From an uncultured Bacteroidota bacterium (lineage in GTDB: Bacteria > Bacteroidota > Bacteroidia > Bacteroidales > F082): a stretch of 35,175 bases of DNA. Under the pieces are notes generated by a model. The model was not told the DNA's origin. It saw nothing but the letters and a program-made list of their open reading frames with translations, and ran no database searches. Shown one piece after another: positions 18,501 to 26,330 of this stretch; position 1 is the first letter of the stretch; every line of letters begins with the position of its first letter. A program made the position numbers and the translations under genes. The stretch lies in assembly GCA_937912115.1 (NCBI GenBank), contig CALDOI010000064.1, positions 1 through 35,175 on the forward strand. Direction: 5' to 3'.

Positions 18501-19012
18501 CTAATTTCAAATCATTGGGACCAAAATATGGAAAGATGATGAAACAGCTTGCAAATGCCATTCAGGATATTGATCAGGATGACATTAAAAAACTTGAAGA
18601 TAAAGGTTATTTTTCATTAATTATTGGTGATGATAATTTTGAAATAACACTTGATGATGTTGAAATCAGTACAGAGGATATTCCGGGGTGGAGTGTTGCT
18701 AACGATGGTCAAACAACGGTTGCACTTGATATAACAGTTACGCCTGAACTTAGAGAAGAGGGTTTGGCAAGGGAATTTGTTAACCGCATCCAGAATTTAA
18801 GAAAAGATAAGGGATATGAGGTTACTGACAGAATCAAACTATTGGTTGAAAATAATGAACTAACAAATAATGCACTTATTAATTTTAATGATTATATTTG
18901 CTCGGAAACCTTAGCTGATTTAAACTTTACTGAAAAAGTTGAGCATAATGGAATAGAGGAAGTTGAGCTGCTTGAAGGTGTTTCTGTTGCTTTAGTAATC
19001 AGTAAACAATAA
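15581..19012 (+). CDS. ileS: Isoleucyl-tRNA synthetase, type-2-like with GxHH signature
   Basis: A 1143-aa class I synthetase that charges tRNA-Ile with isoleucine in the cytoplasm. The start at ATG 15581 gives MGRKYNEYSQLNLPQLAEEV, the expected family N-terminus; a TTG at 15563 would add six residues and sits very close to the promoter. Motifs: GPPSANGVPGIHHV, where the HIGH signature reads G-I-H-H (residues 57-60); the CP1 editing domain with TTPWTLPSNTALAV and GTGIVHIAPTFGADD; GVDQTRGWFFTLHA; and KMSKR at 689-693. A long anticodon-binding domain follows with no C-terminal zinc cysteine cluster, as in type-2 (eukaryote-like) enzymes. Type-2 enzymes are known to resist mupirocin; see the finding on GxHH. 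dksA-like and lspA follow on the same strand. Confidence 0.97.
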   Translation: MGRKYNEYSQLNLPQLAEEVRAVWEQNDVFEKSLENRKNNKPFVFYEGPPSANGVPGIHHVMARTIKDLFCRYQTLKGRFVERKAGWDTHGLPVEISVEKTLGITKEDIGKKISVEDYNNACRTEVLKYKDLWDDLTKKIGYWVDLENPYITFDNKYIESVWHLLKMLHEKNLLYKGYSIQPYSPAAGTGLSTHEINQPGCYRDVTDTTAVAQFKVIKEEAPHKIFEGVEGDLFILAWTTTPWTLPSNTALAVGDKIDYVKVVTFNPYTGIPITVILAKERLNSYFNEKNKDLSFEDYKSGDKKIPFKVVGECKGFELTGVSYEQLFPWVKPMGKAFEVIPGDFVTTEDGTGIVHIAPTFGADDDRVAKILGIVPLVLIDKMGERRPMVDFKGRFFTLDDLDEGFVKDYVDVDKYSEFAGRYVKNDYDESLGKDDTSLDIDLAVSLKKDNKSFRVEKHVHSYPHCWRTDKPILYYPLDNWFIKTTALKDRMIELNKTINWKPKATGEGRFGNWLENLVDWNLSRSRYWGVPLPIWVTEDGLEIKAIGSAEELKVEVEKSMVAGTMTKNPMADFEPGNMSKENYETFDFHKPYADEIILVSESGKKMMREPGLIDVWFDSGSMPYAQFHYPFENKEVFEKNFPADFIAEGVDQTRGWFFTLHAIATMLFDSVAYKTVISNGLVLDKNGNKMSKRLGNAVDPFETINKYGPDATRWYMITNSQPWDNLRFDENGIDEVRRKLLGTLYNTYSFFALYANIDGFSYSEDEIPVSERTELDRWILSELNTLVKNVDESLSNFEPTKAGRAIQYFVNEHLSNWYVRLSRRRFWKGSYTKDKIEAYQTLYTVLETIAQISSPIAPFFSDRLFVDLNNVSGKHNVESVHLTDFPVVNDELIDKDLEERMELAQKISSMVLSLRKKNFLRVRQPLAKIIIPVFSDYTLVHIKAVEDLILSEVNVKTIEYLTDSTGILVKKIKPNFKSLGPKYGKMMKQLANAIQDIDQDDIKKLEDKGYFSLIIGDDNFEITLDDVEISTEDIPGWSVANDGQTTVALDITVTPELREEGLAREFVNRIQNLRKDKGYEVTDRIKLLVENNELTNNALINFNDYICSETLADLNFTEKVEHNGIEEVELLEGVSVALVISKQ

Positions 19013-19106
19013 CTTAATAAAACAATTGTTCATTATTTAAAGATACAAAAAAGATTGTATATTTATACGGTCAATATTTCTAGATTAACGATAAAAAAAG
19101 ACGGTC

Positions 19107-19523
19107 ATGAAAGAGAATGAAAACGGTGACACAAGAAAGACAAAATACAATGATGCCGAACTTGAAGAGTTTAAAGAAATCATCTTATCGAAGCTAGTAA
19201 AGGCAAGGGAAGATTTTCAACTATTAACAGAAGCATATAGCAATAATAGCGAACACGGTACAAACGATACATCACCAACATTTAAAGTACTCGAAGAAGG
19301 ACAACAGGTGCTGTCGAAAGAAGAAAACAGCCGTTTAGCTGAACGACAGAATAGGTTTATTACAAATCTCGAAAATGCACTTACCCGTATCCAAAATAAA
19401 ACATACGGAATTTGTCGTGTTACAGGTAAGTTAATTAGCAAAGAAAGATTAAGAGCGGTTCCTCATGCCACACTCAGTATCGATGCCAAGAATAAAATGG
19501 CTAAACCCGATCCCATAAACTAG
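19107..19523 (+). CDS. DksA/TraR-family protein with degenerate zinc finger
   Basis: A 138-aa protein of the DksA/TraR family, whose members bind in the secondary channel of RNA polymerase and can act with ppGpp. A long coiled-coil region (about 15-98) precedes YGICRVTGKLISKERLRAVPHATLSI. At the four positions that bind zinc in E. coli DksA only the first is Cys (Cys103); the others are Thr106, Ser124 and Ala127, so zinc binding is unlikely. This zinc-less form is familiar from Bacteroidota. An acidic coiled-coil tip of the DxxDxA type is not evident, so activity like that of DksA should not be assumed. It sits 94 bp after ileS and 6 bp before lspA, suggesting co-transcription with lspA. Confidence 0.85.
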   Translation: MKENENGDTRKTKYNDAELEEFKEIILSKLVKAREDFQLLTEAYSNNSEHGTNDTSPTFKVLEEGQQVLSKEENSRLAERQNRFITNLENALTRIQNKTYGICRVTGKLISKERLRAVPHATLSIDAKNKMAKPDPIN

Positions 19524-19529
19524 TTTGAA

Positions 19530-20144
19530 TTGAAGAAATCCATATTTATTATATTGCTTGTTCTGATATCAGATCAGGCTTTGAAGATTTGGGTCAAGCT
19601 TAGCATGACTCTTGGTGAAGAAATCCCCATATTGGGTAGCTGGTTCAACCTCTATTTTACTGAGAATAACGGGATGGCATTTGGCCTTCAGTTTGGTGGT
19701 GAATTTGGCAAGCTCTTTCTTAGCATTTTTCGGATACTTGCAATAATAGCTATTGCTGTGTACCTTTTTATTATTATTAAAAAGGGGAAAAGTAATGGAT
19801 TGATAGTTAGCATATCCTTAATATTTGCTGGTGCGTTTGGTAACATAATAGATAGTGCTTTTTATGGTATGCTATTTACCCAAAGCACATATCATACACT
19901 CGGCGCTTTTGCCTCCGAAGGACAAGGTTATGCTTCGCTATTACATGGCAAGGTTGTTGATATGCTATATTTCCCCATAATTGACTTTGTTGAGGCTGAT
20001 GGCCCTTCATGGTTGCCATCCTGGCTATTTGGTTATGATGGCCATTTCATATTTTTCCGTCCAATATTCAATCTTGCTGATTCGGCAATAACAACCGGTG
20101 TTGCCTGGCTCTTAATTTTTGAGAGGAAGAATTTGAGTATGTAG
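19530..20144 (+). CDS. lspA: Lipoprotein signal peptidase (signal peptidase II), TTG start
   Basis: A 204-aa inner-membrane aspartyl protease that removes the signal peptide of lipoproteins after lipidation. The start is the TTG at 19530, six bases after the dksA-like stop, giving MKKSIFIILLVLISDQALK; no in-frame ATG fits. Conserved motifs: SDQALK (Asp15), ENNGMAFG (46-52), GNIIDS with catalytic Asp108, and FNLADSAIT with catalytic Asp184. Four hydrophobic segments are visible. The region between the two catalytic motifs (about 110-170) is longer than in E. coli, as in other Bacteroidota. Substrates in this window include the lipoproteins at 11879, 22635 and 28775. Confidence 0.93.
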   Translation: MKKSIFIILLVLISDQALKIWVKLSMTLGEEIPILGSWFNLYFTENNGMAFGLQFGGEFGKLFLSIFRILAIIAIAVYLFIIIKKGKSNGLIVSISLIFAGAFGNIIDSAFYGMLFTQSTYHTLGAFASEGQGYASLLHGKVVDMLYFPIIDFVEADGPSWLPSWLFGYDGHFIFFRPIFNLADSAITTGVAWLLIFERKNLSM

Positions 20145-20266
20145 TTTTTAATAATCCTTCCCATAAGTATGCTGGATAGACCAGATTAAGTTTTTTTCTT
20201 TTTTATAGATTGGAATTGTGTTTTAGTGTAATTATATGGTCATTAATAACCCTAAAACTAATTATC

Positions 20267-20605
20267 ATGAAAAACCTTTTTTTACTTTCCTTATGTCTGT
20301 TAGTTGTATTCAGCTCATCAATCACAATTTCTGCTCAAAACTAAAATAACAGAAACCGCAATAGGAATAGTTCCTCTTCTTTGAGTTAACGTGTATATTC
20401 TTCCTAACTTGCCAATTGGAACGGAGGTTAAGCTTACCTCAGAATATTTTACAGGGTCCACTAATGAAAAATATGAATACTCAGGTTCAGACAGTGGAAG
20501 CGGATTAAGTGGTTTTAGAACCAGTTTTGGCCCACTTGGTTTTCTATCTATAAATATTCATTTATAGAAATTGGTGGAAGAAATACCAATGATTATGGTA
20601 TCTGA
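20267..20605 (+). pseudogene. Decayed gene for a small secreted protein
   Basis: An ATG at 20267 opens a perfect signal peptide, MKNLFLLSLCLLVVFSSS then ITISAQN, that stops at once with TAA (20342-20344). Downstream, in another frame, 20391-20567 is open and reads like beta-strand-rich mature protein (PIGTEVKLTSEYFTG, SGLSGFRTSFGPLGFLSINI). A third frame continues IEIGGRNTNDYGI to TGA at 20603-20605, overlapping the end of the minus-strand gene. At least one nonsense change and two frame changes separate the parts. This is the broken remains of a small exported protein; the 25-aa peptide alone could still be translated. The family is not recognised. Confidence 0.5.
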
Positions 20606-22635
20606 TATATTTTGCTATCATCCCTATATCCAGGCTCGTCTTCGTACCAATCCATATAATTAATACCATCACTTTGTGCCCAGTCGGCAAATTTTAAGTG
20701 TGCAGATGTAACCTGTGTTTTTTCATTTGGATATTTAAAATCGAACCAAATATCAATGGCCCATGGCAAATTAGCTTCGGTTTTATAGTATCTGCCAATG
20801 GCAGGGATGCTATTATCGTGTTGTGTGCCAAATAGTTCGGCGCCAGCTAGTTCTGTTGGTAGATGATCGGGTAAATGAATCTCCTTACTTCTGTCTCCAT
20901 CAATAATTAAAAATGGGTTAAATGGTGGTATTCCAATTTCAGCGGAAGTATAAGGTTGGTCAAATTCTATTGATAAATTTATTGTAACAGGATTTACATA
21001 AGGTGCTCCCGGAGTAGTATTTACACCGATACCGCTTCCCGGAGATGGTAATATATTATATGTATTATCAAAAGCGATAACTACTGCATTAGATTGGTTC
21101 GCTTCAGTACCATTCCCATTGGTTGTAATATAATCTTCCTGTAGATCTTGTCCTGTTATGCTTGTAATATGTGAAGGATCAACAGTAAATTCGAATCCAA
21201 AACCATTATTGAAAGTAGCTCCATGAGCCATGATTTTTAGTTCAGAATCAACTCTTACAATCTTATTGCTTCCATTGGTTATTTGATTTATGTTGTAATT
21301 TAATACAAGGTCGTTAAAATCATAATCACCTTTGCCCGGCCATAAATCTTCGTATGCAAGGGTTCCGAAAGCAACATTACACGGATAATAATTATTAAAA
21401 GCATAATTAATATTTCCGGGATAGTCGTCCAATGCATCGGGAATATTGTCACCATCACTATCAACACCAGTATAGTCTACTACTGGAAAATCTAGTATAG
21501 CACATGGTTCCGGGTCAATCGTAACATAATACATTACATCATTAAAATCCTGGTCGCATGTATATGGGTCAGAACCGGCATTGTCTCGCTGAATATCCTC
21601 CCATGCCAATATTGTTAATTCACGACCCGGGTCGTAAAGTAGTACGCTATGTTGTTGTAAACTAGGGTTTGTTTCAGGGTTGAATCCTCTCTCAGAATAT
21701 AGGTAATTGTAGCCATCAGTAACAGTCCCACCGCGGAATCCATCGGCAATTAGCACCCAACCAATTCCTGTATTTTCAGGAAATGTACCTATTTCAACTT
21801 TGTTACCCGCATGTAGTCCTCCTCCACTTCCCTGAAAAGAGGTGTTAGGGAAAATTACGGTAATTGTTTCAATATCATTAGTTGACGTAGGGGGTGAATT
21901 AAGATCATAGGTATAGAAACCAAGTACATTTCTGTATCCTGCACCTTCAGAAACGAATGTTACCCATACTGTGGTTGAGCATTCCAGAAGTAGGTCATGT
22001 TCGTAATCTGTCGACAGATAATCGGGATGAGTCGTTGATAGAGGTTGTCCTTCGGGGAAAGAATTGTTTAAATCAGCCATAAAATCACCACTGATTGGAT
22101 CATCAACTGGTTCTAAATAATCAGGTACGCCATTGCCATCATAAGTACCCAAAAATGCAATCTGGCTATTGGTGCTTTTTGGACTTACCCATGAAGTTGA
22201 TTTTTTCTGTATCTGAACCCCACCAAAAGTATATTCAACAATTCCATTAACTATTGGTACTTCAATAAAATTGACAAGTCCAATTTGGGAAGTTCCCAGA
22301 ACCAAGGTTTCATAATAAGCACCTACAGGACGGCTAATTGTGAAGAACCCCTGATCGTTGGTAACACCCTTTGCCATAAGCAATCCCCCTTCTTCTGGAA
22401 GACCAGTATAAACAGATACCAGTACGTTATTCATTGCAATTCCCTGGTTGTCTTTGGCATAAATCTTTACTATAATATCCTGAGTTGTGGCCCAGTTGAA
22501 AGTTTCACTTACAACTAACTCATCCATTGGAATTGAGTTATTATCGTTGTTTTCAGTATTATTCTTATTACATGAAAGTATGGAAAAGGTAATAACCATA
22601 ATTAGCATCAGAGACAGTTTCACATTTTTCATCAT
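20593..22635 (-). CDS. LruC-domain lipoprotein with DUF4114-like and DUF4842-like regions
   Basis: A 680-aa predicted lipoprotein starting MMKNVKLSLMLIMVITFSILSC (lipobox SILSC, Cys22). The longer in-frame start at 22680 would put 15 residues ahead of the signal sequence. After a Asn-rich linker come an Ig-like or carboxypeptidase-regulatory-like domain (about 35-130), a DUF4114-like segment (GIGWVLIADGF to CDQDFNDVMYYVTI), a calcium-binding DSDGDNIPDALDDYPG repeat, and the LruC/DUF4842 signature (LWPGKGDYDFNDLVLNYN then NNGFGFEFTV). The family takes its name from a Leptospira lipoprotein; its molecular function is not established. Location on the outer membrane, probably surface-exposed, is inferred. 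It is monocistronic, and its 3' end overlaps gene debris from the opposite strand. Confidence 0.85.
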   Translation of the reverse strand: MMKNVKLSLMLIMVITFSILSCNKNNTENNDNNSIPMDELVVSETFNWATTQDIIVKIYAKDNQGIAMNNVLVSVYTGLPEEGGLLMAKGVTNDQGFFTISRPVGAYYETLVLGTSQIGLVNFIEVPIVNGIVEYTFGGVQIQKKSTSWVSPKSTNSQIAFLGTYDGNGVPDYLEPVDDPISGDFMADLNNSFPEGQPLSTTHPDYLSTDYEHDLLLECSTTVWVTFVSEGAGYRNVLGFYTYDLNSPPTSTNDIETITVIFPNTSFQGSGGGLHAGNKVEIGTFPENTGIGWVLIADGFRGGTVTDGYNYLYSERGFNPETNPSLQQHSVLLYDPGRELTILAWEDIQRDNAGSDPYTCDQDFNDVMYYVTIDPEPCAILDFPVVDYTGVDSDGDNIPDALDDYPGNINYAFNNYYPCNVAFGTLAYEDLWPGKGDYDFNDLVLNYNINQITNGSNKIVRVDSELKIMAHGATFNNGFGFEFTVDPSHITSITGQDLQEDYITTNGNGTEANQSNAVVIAFDNTYNILPSPGSGIGVNTTPGAPYVNPVTINLSIEFDQPYTSAEIGIPPFNPFLIIDGDRSKEIHLPDHLPTELAGAELFGTQHDNSIPAIGRYYKTEANLPWAIDIWFDFKYPNEKTQVTSAHLKFADWAQSDGINYMDWYEDEPGYRDDSKIYQIP

Positions 22636-22790
22636 TAAGGGTTTAATTAGTTTTTGCAAGTTACACAGGACTAAATTCATGCCATTGTAGCTAAGGCATT
22701 TATTATCAGCATTATACTGTTAAAAGCTATTGGTATTATTTCCCATTATTGGATAATTTCATTAATTTGGCAACCTATTCTATCCACTTT

Positions 22791-22806
22791 TAATAATCGA
22801 TTATTA
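22791..22806. promoter_or_regulatory. 16-bp perfect palindrome upstream of the U32 gene
   Basis: taataatcgattatta is a perfect 16-bp palindrome, 30 bp before the -7 element at 22837. Its position suits an operator, but AT-rich palindromes also arise by chance. Confidence 0.3.
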
Positions 22807-22836
22807 TATAATAATCTAATGGTTTTTCATATTTAC

Positions 22837-22844
22837 TACTTTTG
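22837..22844 (+). promoter_or_regulatory. Bacteroidota -7 element (TACTTTTG) for the U32 gene
   Basis: An exact TAnnTTTG, 18 bp before the ATG at 22863, implying a leader of roughly a dozen bases. Confidence 0.5.
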
Positions 22845-22862
22845 CAGTTCTAAATTAACTAC

Positions 22863-24107
22863 ATGACTGCAAAGGATATAGAAATAATGGCCCCGGTTGG
22901 TTCTTACGAATCACTAATGGCAGCAATACAAGGGGGGGCTAACTCGGTTTACTTTGGAATTGGCAATTTGAACATGCGTTCTAAGTCGTCCAAAAATTTC
23001 ACGTTAGATGATCTCATAAAGATTTCTGATATCTGTAAGGAGAAAAAAGTACGAACATATATTACACTTAATACGGTAATTTACGATCACGAAATTCAAG
23101 CAATGCGTGAAATTGTGGATGCTGCAAAACAGAACAAGATAACCGCAATTATTGCATCTGACCAATCTGTTATTCAATATGCTTACTCTGTTGGGATGGA
23201 GATTCATATGTCGACCCAAACAAATATCACTAACATTGAAGCGGTTAAGTATTACTCACAGTTTGCTGATGTAATGGTTACTGCACGCGAATTGGAGATA
23301 AAGCAGGTTAAATCAATAACAACTGCCATTCAGGAAAATAATATTTGTGGTCCTTCCGGAGAATTGGTTCAGATTGAAGTTTTTGCACATGGAGCTTTAT
23401 GTATGGCTGTAAGCGGCAAGTGTTATTTGAGCCTTGATAATCTAAATTCATCTGCAAATCGAGGTGCATGCCTTCAACAATGCAGAAGGAAATATACCGT
23501 TACCGATAAAGAAACCGGCGAACAACTGGAAATCGATAATGAATATATTATGTCGCCAAAGGATTTGAATACTGTAGCACTTCTTGACAAAATACTTGAT
23601 GCCGGGGTCAGAGTGTTAAAACTTGAAGGCCGGGGACGATCACCAGAATATGTAAAAACTATTGCATCCGTATATCGTGAAGCGGTAGATGCTTGGTTTG
23701 AAGGAAAGTATACTCAGGAAAACATTGATAAGTGGAATGTTCGATTATCAACGGTTTATAACCGTGGTTTTTGGGAAGGTTATTACATGGGGCGTAAATT
23801 TGGTGAATGGACCGAGGATTACGGTAATCAGGCTACCCAGCGAAAGATGTATATCGGTAAAGTCACAAATTACTATAATAAGCTTAATGTTGCTGAAATA
23901 AAAATTGAATCCCACGATTTACATGTAGGTGATGAAATAATAATACTTGGAGAAACAACCGGAGTACACGAAGCAGTTATAGATGAAATCAGGCTTGACC
24001 TTGATCCTGTTGCGCAGGTTGAAAAGGGTGATGTTTGTTCCATCAAAGTTACTGACTTGGTACGTCGTGGTGACAAGCTGTATAAGGTTGTTCCTGTTGA
24101 TGATTAG
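22863..24107 (+). CDS. Peptidase U32 family protein (TrhP/RlhA-like RNA hydroxylation protein)
   Basis: A 414-aa cytoplasmic protein with the U32 signature EVFAHGALCMAVSGKCYLS followed by SSANRGACLQQCRRKY (about 172-211). Four cysteines (180, 187, 203, 207) match those conserved in the E. coli members TrhP (YegQ, needed for 5-hydroxyuridine at tRNA position 34) and RlhA (23S rRNA hydroxylation), where they are thought to hold an iron-sulfur cluster. The N-terminal part is a TIM-barrel-like region (MAPVGSYESLMAAIQGGANSVYFG) and the C-terminal part a small beta-barrel (about 330-414). The length is nearer TrhP than RlhA. Prephenate was implicated as a precursor for TrhP-type hydroxylation. The old name collagenase or peptidase is probably misleading. 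It ends overlapping the stop of the convergent SGNH gene by 4 bp. Confidence 0.88.
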   Translation: MTAKDIEIMAPVGSYESLMAAIQGGANSVYFGIGNLNMRSKSSKNFTLDDLIKISDICKEKKVRTYITLNTVIYDHEIQAMREIVDAAKQNKITAIIASDQSVIQYAYSVGMEIHMSTQTNITNIEAVKYYSQFADVMVTARELEIKQVKSITTAIQENNICGPSGELVQIEVFAHGALCMAVSGKCYLSLDNLNSSANRGACLQQCRRKYTVTDKETGEQLEIDNEYIMSPKDLNTVALLDKILDAGVRVLKLEGRGRSPEYVKTIASVYREAVDAWFEGKYTQENIDKWNVRLSTVYNRGFWEGYYMGRKFGEWTEDYGNQATQRKMYIGKVTNYYNKLNVAEIKIESHDLHVGDEIIILGETTGVHEAVIDEIRLDLDPVAQVEKGDVCSIKVTDLVRRGDKLYKVVPVDD

Positions 24108-25372
24108 AGCAATATCTTTTTCCTAGTTACCTTGCCCTTATTTTGAATTGAAATCAAATACAAGCCCGATTGTAATTCATCGGTTTTAAAACTATACTCC
24201 TTTTTACCGATTGCTTTTTCGGAGCTTAATAACTGACCACTAATATTATAAATATTTATTGTTCCTGATATTTCTGAATTAGAGATTATTCTTACAAGTC
24301 CGGATTTATTTTCATATACAAACCGAATCTCATCTTTCTTTGACAAAAATTCAGGAGCAGTTATCAAAATCACATCCACTGTATCTATGGCAATGTCAGT
24401 ATTACAATATTTGCTTACTTCCTGAGTAACAATATAGATTCCGGTAGCAGAGTAGCTATGGCTTGGATTTTGAATTGTGTCAGTTGCACCATCTCCAAAA
24501 TCCCAACTAAATGAATCTGCTCCAATTGATGTGTCGGTGCAATAAATTACATTTTCATTTTGAACTAATTCGAAACCAGCTTCGGGAATATTACCATTAA
24601 GATTCCATAATTCAGGATAGCTAAAAACCACCTGATCGGCTATTTGTTGAAGATAGTTGGCTTCAGTTTGTGTAAGTCCACCATAATAGGAAATTCCTTC
24701 GGGTGATTTCTGAAACATTATTGCATAATAAACACATGCAGTAAGATAATGACCGGCTAGACTTGGGTGACTCCCATCAGGATCGAATAATTCAATAGGG
24801 TCTCCATTTTCGATGGATTGCTGCCAGGCAACACCTGTTGGAGCAACGATGCAAGATAAGGTGTCACCTAATCTTAAATACTCAGTAGACAAGGAATCCT
24901 GCATGTGTGAGAAATCATCAAAATCAACTGAACAGTAAGTATTAATGCAATGCTGACCACCTTGTTTTTTACCCCAAATCAATTGCATAATAGTTTTTGT
25001 ACAATTATTATTTTCTTTTATCAATGAGTCGAGAGCCTTTGCTCCGGGGTACATGTAAGTATTTTTGTAATAGTCGATTACTGCGAATAGACTATGTTCC
25101 TGCAGAACAACATAATCCCAATCCGTTGAATTAATTAAGGCTATGGACACGGGGTTAAACAGATGACCATTTGACGGATGTGCCAATGTGCAACCTCCGG
25201 GTGTATTTTGTTCAAAAATAATTGTGTCGCCATTTGCCAAGGCAAGGTTTGCTGTTAGTAAGGGAAGGTCGTGCCAAAATGTGTGGCTGTTGCCAAGATA
25301 TAGGACTTTGAGTGAATCGGCTTTGACACCTATCGAAGTAAATAATAATATTAATATTGCAATTCTATACAT
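24104..25372 (-). CDS. T9SS-exported SGNH-type hydrolase with PKD domain
   Basis: A 422-aa protein with the signal peptide MYRIAILILLFTSIGVKA. An SGNH/GDSL-like hydrolase domain follows: GNSHTF with the likely nucleophile Ser29; VVLQEHS (about 88-94); and DGSHPS with the likely catalytic pair Asp199-His202, close to DUF4886-like SGNH proteins. A PKD domain (FSWDFGDGATDTIQNPSHSY, about 275-340) and a T9SS type A sorting domain (about 345-422, with INIYNISGQLLSSE and ending KKILL) complete it. Family members are esterases or carbohydrate deacetylases; the substrate here is unknown. The PKD domain may bind a polysaccharide or act as a spacer. TATTTTTG on the minus strand lies 57 bp upstream. Confidence 0.88.
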   Translation of the reverse strand: MYRIAILILLFTSIGVKADSLKVLYLGNSHTFWHDLPLLTANLALANGDTIIFEQNTPGGCTLAHPSNGHLFNPVSIALINSTDWDYVVLQEHSLFAVIDYYKNTYMYPGAKALDSLIKENNNCTKTIMQLIWGKKQGGQHCINTYCSVDFDDFSHMQDSLSTEYLRLGDTLSCIVAPTGVAWQQSIENGDPIELFDPDGSHPSLAGHYLTACVYYAIMFQKSPEGISYYGGLTQTEANYLQQIADQVVFSYPELWNLNGNIPEAGFELVQNENVIYCTDTSIGADSFSWDFGDGATDTIQNPSHSYSATGIYIVTQEVSKYCNTDIAIDTVDVILITAPEFLSKKDEIRFVYENKSGLVRIISNSEISGTINIYNISGQLLSSEKAIGKKEYSFKTDELQSGLYLISIQNKGKVTRKKILL

Positions 25373-25869
25373 TTTTAAATGGTCAATAATTGCTTATTAG
25401 GTTATTTCTATTTGAGAATACAACAACTCAAAAATACAAAAAAATGAAATATCCTATACTCTCTACCTTTGGTAGGGTAATATAATAAATTGTGAAATAG
25501 AAAATCTGTTTGGCAAAAATCTGAAACAGAACTCTATGCATCAAAATACCTGGTCAATAGAGTATCCATATACATTATAATAAATACGGTTACTGCATAA
25601 TTTTAATTACTTAGAATACTGATATTTGTAAGAATTGGAGGTCTCATTTGTAGGTAGAATGAAATGTCGCACTCAATTATGGCGTTATACAAAAAGAATT
25701 CGCTCAATAGTCTATTATAACAGCGACTATATTATTAAATTTACGCCAATTACCTGCTTGCGATTTAGAATGTGTTTTTAGATTGATTATCCTTTCAGTT
25801 GTATAAATTTGATTATGATAATATTGCCCATAATAATGCGTAATTTGTCCAATAATTAATACTATTGAA
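25373..25869. other. Intergenic region between SGNH hydrolase gene and tspO
   Basis: About 500 bp with no supported gene. It contains the probable promoter of the leftward SGNH gene (25429-25436). On the plus strand there is an exact TAnnTTTG (TACCTTTG, 25464-25471) inside a small dyad, ctacc-ttt-ggtag, with no open frame close behind it. The remainder is very AT-rich with stops in all frames, and I see no relic or RNA structure in it. Confidence 0.5.
25429..25436 (-). promoter_or_regulatory. Bacteroidota -7 element (TATTTTTG) for the SGNH hydrolase gene
   Basis: The minus strand reads TATTTTTG, an exact TAnnTTTG, 57 bp upstream of the ATG at 25372. Confidence 0.4.
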
Positions 25870-26328
25870 ATGTTTAAACGACTCATTTTATTTTTGTTTC
25901 TCAACTTTGCTGCATTAGGCATTGGAGGTTTATTTACCAGTGAAGGCGTTCCTTCGCAATGGTACCAAACATTAAATCAGGCTTCATGGACACCTCCGGG
26001 ATGGATGTTTGGAACTGCCTGGACTATTATTATGATTTGTTTCGCTTTTTTTATGGCCTATGCAATCAAATCAAAAGAAACAAGAGTAAAGCTGATATGG
26101 ATCTACGCTATTCAATGGGTTTTGAATATCTTATGGAATCCGGTATTCTTTTATTTTCATGAAGTCCTGGCAGGAATGGTTATTATATCGGCACTAACTG
26201 TTTTAATGGCTTATATGTTGATCACTTTTCAGAAAAATCAACGGCTGGCAACCCTTTTTATCCTGCCATATGTAATTTGGTTAGTTATCGCGACTTCTTT
26301 AAACGGGTATATACTATTCTATAACTAA
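25870..26328 (+). CDS. tspO: TspO/MBR family membrane protein
   Basis: A 152-aa integral inner-membrane protein with five hydrophobic segments and the family's Trp-rich motifs: WTPPGWMFGTAWTI (about 40-53), QWVLNILWNPVFF (about 81-93) and LPYVIWLVIATSLN (about 133-146). TspO homologues bind porphyrins and sterol-like ligands and are linked to tetrapyrrole breakdown and stress signalling; the function in Bacteroidota is not settled. A truncated photolyase gene begins two bases after its stop, so in an ancestor tspO and a photolyase gene were probably one operon, fitting a light or porphyrin stress theme. Confidence 0.93.
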   Translation: MFKRLILFLFLNFAALGIGGLFTSEGVPSQWYQTLNQASWTPPGWMFGTAWTIIMICFAFFMAYAIKSKETRVKLIWIYAIQWVLNILWNPVFFYFHEVLAGMVIISALTVLMAYMLITFQKNQRLATLFILPYVIWLVIATSLNGYILFYN

Positions 26329-26330
26329 AA

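Noticed and set aside
20150-20205. Terminator after lspA
   Set aside because: The ctgg-ataga-ccag hairpin has only four base pairs and is separated from the T-run by six bases, too weak to support.
25464-25471. Promoter for an unseen gene on the plus strand between the SGNH gene and tspO
   Set aside because: It matches the -7 consensus, but no open frame or RNA structure follows within a plausible distance, and tspO starts 400 bp later.
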